Positions 3,622 through 6,329 of a stretch of DNA of 6,329 bases are shown in pieces (position 1 is the first letter of the stretch; every line of letters begins with the position of its first letter). The position numbers were made by a program, and so were the translations under genes. Origin of the DNA: Verrucomicrobiota bacterium (GTDB lineage Bacteria; Verrucomicrobiota; Verrucomicrobiia; Verrucomicrobiales; Akkermansiaceae); contig JAPLUJ010000421.1 of assembly GCA_026397695.1 (NCBI GenBank), forward strand, positions 1 to 6,329, read 5' to 3'. Under the pieces are notes generated by a model. It made no database searches and had not been told where the DNA came from. It was given only the letters and a program-made list of their open reading frames with translations.

Positions 3622-6329
3622 ACGGAGACGGTACGATCTTGACGCGCAGGAAACCCATGACTCCCCGCGCGGGCACCGGACCACTCAACCGGAAAGTCCG
3701 ATAGCTCCAACCGGGGTCGAGAGCGGGCATGCCTGAGGCTCTTGCCGGGGTCACTTCCGTGACACCCTGGTTAAACGCCGCCAGGTCGTTAGAGCCCTCG
3801 ATGGTGTAAACCACGCCGTCCGTAGTAGCCGTTAGAGGAGCTCCGCTGAAGACCGGGGCGGGCGCGGTGCCTCGCACCGGCAGGGTAATCACCATGGCCT
3901 GCTCGCTGCCAAGCGTCTCGATGCGTGAACGCTCCTTGCCGGAGGTCGATCCGTTAGACGGATTGCCGTTGAGGGCGAATTCCAGCAGGTTGTTCCGGCC
4001 ATCCTTGTCGGGGTCTTTGTCCGCACCCCGGTCTCCCGTCGCAAGGCCAAACGCCGGATTGCCGATCCATGCCTCAAAGGGTGTCGGGTTGGTCGTCACG
4101 GTCAGGATCACGGATTTGTTGTCGCTGCTGATGGATATAACGCCCGTCACACCGCCGACAACGCCGCTGCCGCCGGCATAGGACGGGGTGGCGTTGACCG
4201 TGCCGCTGATGCCGATGGGAGTCGCAACCAAGGTATAGATACCCGCGCCCAATGGTGTGCCGGTGACGACCGTGAACATGTTGTTAGACAGCACCAGCGC
4301 GGCCTGCGAAACCGTTAGAGACGGGTGGGTGCTGTCTATACCCGATGACGCGCCGCCCCAGGTCAGCGCAAGCGGCTGCGCGCCCAGATTGATCGTGCCG
4401 CTGGTGGCACCTTTGAGGGTGGCGGGGCTGGCCGCGCCGCTCGCGCTCAACGCGGTGCTGCTGCTCAAGATATAGGGAGACGTTTTGGCCGACACGTCGC
4501 AAGTCGCCCCGGCGGCGATGGAAATGCGCGACGTGTTCTGAATGGAACCGCTGCTGCCGCTCAGGGCGAGCGTGCCCACATCCACCGCCGTCGGGCCGGT
4601 GTAGGTGTTAGAGCCGGTGAGTGTAAGTTTGCCGGAACCCTTCTTGGTCAGGCCGCCGGTGTAGGTGGAGTTGGCGGCCATGGTGATGTTCGCGGCGGGA
4701 ACCGCCGTTCCGGTAGCCCCCGTGTCTCCCCGGATCAAATTGATCAAGGGTTTTTGTGTGTAGTTGTTGCCGGGGTTGGTGATGATGAAGCCGGTGATGA
4801 TACCGCTGGCGTCGATCGTGGCAACCGCACTGGCGCCCGATCCCGTGGTGTCTCCGGACGCGGTATCACGGGCTATCTCCACCCAAGGCGGACAGCCGTT
4901 GGTATAGACCGTCCCGGTCAAGCCGGTGGTGGCAATGGCGCTGACGCCCTGGCCGGTGGGGCCCAACAGGGCTTGGGCCACCGACACGTTCTGGCTTCCG
5001 GTGTCGATCGTGGCACCTTCCCAGACGCGCAGGTTCTGGGTGCTGTCGATGCCGTCAGTGACCGCCGAGGCGGTTAGATTGATCCAGTCGGTCTGCGGGC
5101 CGGCACCCGTGTAAGTGAGCGTGCCGCCGTGGAAGTTGAAGTATGACTGGCCGACGCCGGTCCGGGTGGCGCCGCCGGTGATGATGCCGCCAACCTTCAG
5201 AAGACTGCCGGACCACAGGTTGTAGGCACCATCCGTCTGGTGCACCGGGGAGGCTGCACTCTTGGCGGAATCATTGTCATGGATGCGCAGGTTGGTACCC
5301 ACCGTCACCGTGCCGCCGTGATGATAGACCTGCATGTGAACGCGCATGATTTGTGTCCTGCCGGCATCCCTGTTGGTTTTCATCACGTACATCTCGTTGT
5401 TAGCGGTGAGTTGAGCCGTATCCTTTACTTCCAGCACGGTGTTGTGGCCGCTTGAGTCGGCGTACTCGGCATTCGGCCCGAATATGACATTGGCGAAGGT
5501 CGCCTGCGCACTGTTCTGCATCAGGATATAATACGACTGTGCGGCTTGGGTCCATGATGTTTCCAGGTTGCCGGTTCCACCATTGATGGTGGCGCTGTCA
5601 TTGAAATAGTATGAGTGCGAAACGCTATCGGCAGACCCCGCAATTCGAGCCCCGCCCGTATTGTTGATCACACTGGCGCCCCGCACGATGACCTGACCCC
5701 TCTGGATGTTGATCCCCGCCGTTGTCAACGTGGCGTTGTTGATGTCAAGCCGGGTCACGTTGTTAGACAACGTGGTACCCGTCACGGTCATGGTCGGCGC
5801 GGAAGCCACTGAATTATCCAGGCGCAGCGTTCCCTGACTGACGGTCAGCCCGCCGAAACTGCTACCCGCGCTGGAGACGACCAGCGTACCGGTGGTGCTG
5901 CCTGCTTTGGTCAGGGCCAGGCCGGTGCCGGTGATCGGGCCGCCAATGGTCAGGGTCTTCGATCCATTGACGGTCACCGTCCGGGCGGCGCCGCTCAGCG
6001 TCACCGCGCCGGTGCCGAGGTTCAGGTCCTGGGTACCGGCGAACGTGAAGTCGCCGGCCCACGTCTGGGGCGTCACGGTGGACAGCGTCACCGCGCCGGT
6101 CGAGGTGTTGTCGATCGTGCCGCCGTTGATGGTGAACCTACCGGTCCCGAGGGCCGTGGCACCGTTGATATTGAGCTTGCCGGAGTCGGTGCTGCGGATC
6201 ACGCCGCCGCTGCCGGAGAACGCCCCGTTAAGGGTCACGGGCTGCGCTCCCTTGACGGTCAAGTCGAAGCCCGCGTTGGTGATCGTGCATGCGCTGCCGA
6301 TGACAATAGTCCCGGTCGCTGCATTGAGA
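3620..6329 (-). CDS. autotransporter-associated beta-strand-repeat surface protein, N-terminus outside window
   Basis: The frame is open from the right edge (first full codon 6328-6326) to TAA at 3622-3620, giving the last 902 residues. A TTG at 6262-6260 is not the start, because 22 good repeat-like codons precede it (LNAATGTIVIGSACTITNAG). The protein is rich in Gly, Ser, Thr and Asn and low in charge. Autotransporter-associated beta-strand repeats (TIGR02601 type) are seen at 5929-5813 and 4654-4547, the latter reading GLTKKGSGKLTLTGSNTYTG. Further strand repeats such as FTFAGTQDLNLGTGAVTL lie upstream, and the middle has beta-helix-like stretches (FNFHGGTLTYTGAG). Near the C-terminus come an EF-hand-like loop (4015-3980), VYTIEGSNDLAAF and the ending GFLRVKIVPSP. 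There is no autotransporter beta-barrel. It is most likely a large exported or cell-surface protein forming a beta-solenoid; adhesion or matrix roles are inference. It is convergent with the phosphoesterase gene across 300 bp. Confidence 0.88.
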   Translation of the reverse strand, partial: LNAATGTIVIGSACTITNAGFDLTVKGAQPVTLNGAFSGSGGVIRSTDSGKLNINGATALGTGRFTINGGTIDNTSTGAVTLSTVTPQTWAGDFTFAGTQDLNLGTGAVTLSGAARTVTVNGSKTLTIGGPITGTGLALTKAGSTTGTLVVSSAGSSFGGLTVSQGTLRLDNSVASAPTMTVTGTTLSNNVTRLDINNATLTTAGINIQRGQVIVRGASVINNTGGARIAGSADSVSHSYYFNDSATINGGTGNLETSWTQAAQSYYILMQNSAQATFANVIFGPNAEYADSSGHNTVLEVKDTAQLTANNEMYVMKTNRDAGRTQIMRVHMQVYHHGGTVTVGTNLRIHDNDSAKSAASPVHQTDGAYNLWSGSLLKVGGIITGGATRTGVGQSYFNFHGGTLTYTGAGPQTDWINLTASAVTDGIDSTQNLRVWEGATIDTGSQNVSVAQALLGPTGQGVSAIATTGLTGTVYTNGCPPWVEIARDTASGDTTGSGASAVATIDASGIITGFIITNPGNNYTQKPLINLIRGDTGATGTAVPAANITMAANSTYTGGLTKKGSGKLTLTGSNTYTGPTAVDVGTLALSGSSGSIQNTSRISIAAGATCDVSAKTSPYILSSSTALSASGAASPATLKGATSGTINLGAQPLALTWGGASSGIDSTHPSLTVSQAALVLSNNMFTVVTGTPLGAGIYTLVATPIGISGTVNATPSYAGGSGVVGGVTGVISISSDNKSVILTVTTNPTPFEAWIGNPAFGLATGDRGADKDPDKDGRNNLLEFALNGNPSNGSTSGKERSRIETLGSEQAMVITLPVRGTAPAPVFSGAPLTATTDGVVYTIEGSNDLAAFNQGVTEVTPARASGMPALDPGWSYRTFRLSGPVPARGVMGFLRVKIVPSP
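3980..4015 (-). other. EF-hand-like calcium loop of the surface protein
   Basis: This encodes DPDKDGRNNLLE. Asp is at positions 1, 3 and 5, Gly at 6, Asn at 8 and Glu at 12. The spacing is the same as in the calcium-like loop near the end of the neighbouring phosphoesterase, which suggests that both belong to the same kind of C-terminal module. Confidence 0.6.
4547..4654 (-). repeat. autotransporter-associated beta-strand repeat, canonical unit
   Basis: This encodes GLTKKGSGKLTLTGSNTYTG, then a strand ending in VGTLALSGSSG. It is a near-textbook copy of the TIGR02601 repeat, with LTKxGxGxLTLxGxNTYTG and VxxGTLxL in the right order and spacing. Confidence 0.8.
4703..4906 (-). repeat. NPGxxYT-type beta module pair inside the surface protein
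   Basis: A well-kept unit reads ASAVATIDASGIITGF and then ITNPGNNYTQKPLINLI, followed by GDTGATGTA. Just before it YTNGCPPWVEIA and TGSGASAVA look like the worn second half of an earlier unit. The pattern ITNPGxGYTxxPxVxI-GGTGATA is common in bacterial extracellular repeat proteins. It interrupts the beta-strand-repeat array and probably forms its own small beta domain. Function unknown. Confidence 0.5.
5756..5774. repeat. perfect 8-bp hairpin with TAG loop inside the surface-protein gene
   Basis: CACGTTGT-TAG-ACAACGTG is a perfect inverted repeat lying over the codons for an LSNNV stretch. Related hairpins with the same TAG loop are ATCCGT-TAG-ACGGAT (3949-3963) and, with one wobble, TGTTGT-TAG-ACAGCA (4279-4293). 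All contain the hexamer GTTAGA. Whether they have a role or merely follow from the coding of Ser-Asn is open. Confidence 0.4.
5813..5929 (-). repeat. autotransporter-associated beta-strand repeat, first clear unit
   Basis: This encodes GTGLALTKAGSTTGTLVVSS and continues to GGLTVSQGTLRL. The order LTKAG, then a T/L-rich strand, then VSQGTLRL matches the usual pattern of LTKxGxGTLxLxG followed by VxxGTLxL. The usual NTYTG element is replaced by SSFGG. Confidence 0.65.

Noticed and set aside
3377..3736. Possible 119-codon gene in the convergent spacer
   Set aside because: It runs through the hairpin cluster and into the 3' end of the surface-protein gene on the opposite strand. The product is Pro/Arg-rich with no domain. 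It looks like a spurious frame from a palindromic element.
3788..5767. GTTAGA excess as a systematic base-calling artefact at a modified site
   Set aside because: One copy encodes the Asn of NTYTG, a conserved position of the repeat, and others give sensible Leu-Thr pairs in another frame. The bases are therefore probably right, though raw reads would settle it.

Overview
The window looks like part of a chromosome from a GC-rich bacterium of the Verrucomicrobiota or a close relative in the PVC group. Three things suggest this. The YebC/TACO1 protein has the MGRAFE-type N-terminus. The long surface protein carries autotransporter-associated beta-strand repeats but ends in a D-x-D-x-DG-x-NNLLEFAL module rather than a beta-barrel. 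The secreted phosphoesterase ends in a thrombospondin-type-3-like calcium loop followed by a short beta domain. The taxonomic call is by recognition only; no 16S rRNA or marker gene is present.

Layout. Bases 1-715 (+) hold the 3' part of a TPR protein resembling ST7-like proteins, open at the window edge. After an 85-bp spacer comes a complete YebC/TACO1-family gene (801-1511, +). After 44 bp there follows a complete gene (1556-3319, +) for an exported calcineurin-like metallophosphoesterase with a C-terminal calcium-loop module. Bases 3320-3619 contain no credible gene. They hold a cluster of short GC-rich hairpins with three-base loops that looks like a REP-type palindromic element. Bases 3620-6329 (-) hold the C-terminal 902 residues of a long beta-strand-repeat surface protein, convergent with the phosphoesterase gene and open at the right edge.

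How the genes relate. The TPR and yebC genes are cytoplasmic and probably housekeeping. The phosphoesterase and the beta-strand-repeat protein are both predicted to be exported. They do not share an operon, but their C-termini share a three-part layout: an EF-hand-like loop, a YxIxxSxxLxxF stretch, and a terminal GF-x-R-(I/V). This suggests a common sorting or anchoring module.

Points for a second look are the altered active-site motifs of the phosphoesterase (DxQ and GNND), the shared C-terminal layout, the hairpin cluster between the convergent genes, and a strand-biased excess of the hexamer GTTAGA in the surface-protein gene. Several of those hexamers sit in perfect or near-perfect hairpins with a TAG loop. 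I found no mobile-element gene, CRISPR array, tRNA, rRNA or obviously new multi-gene system.
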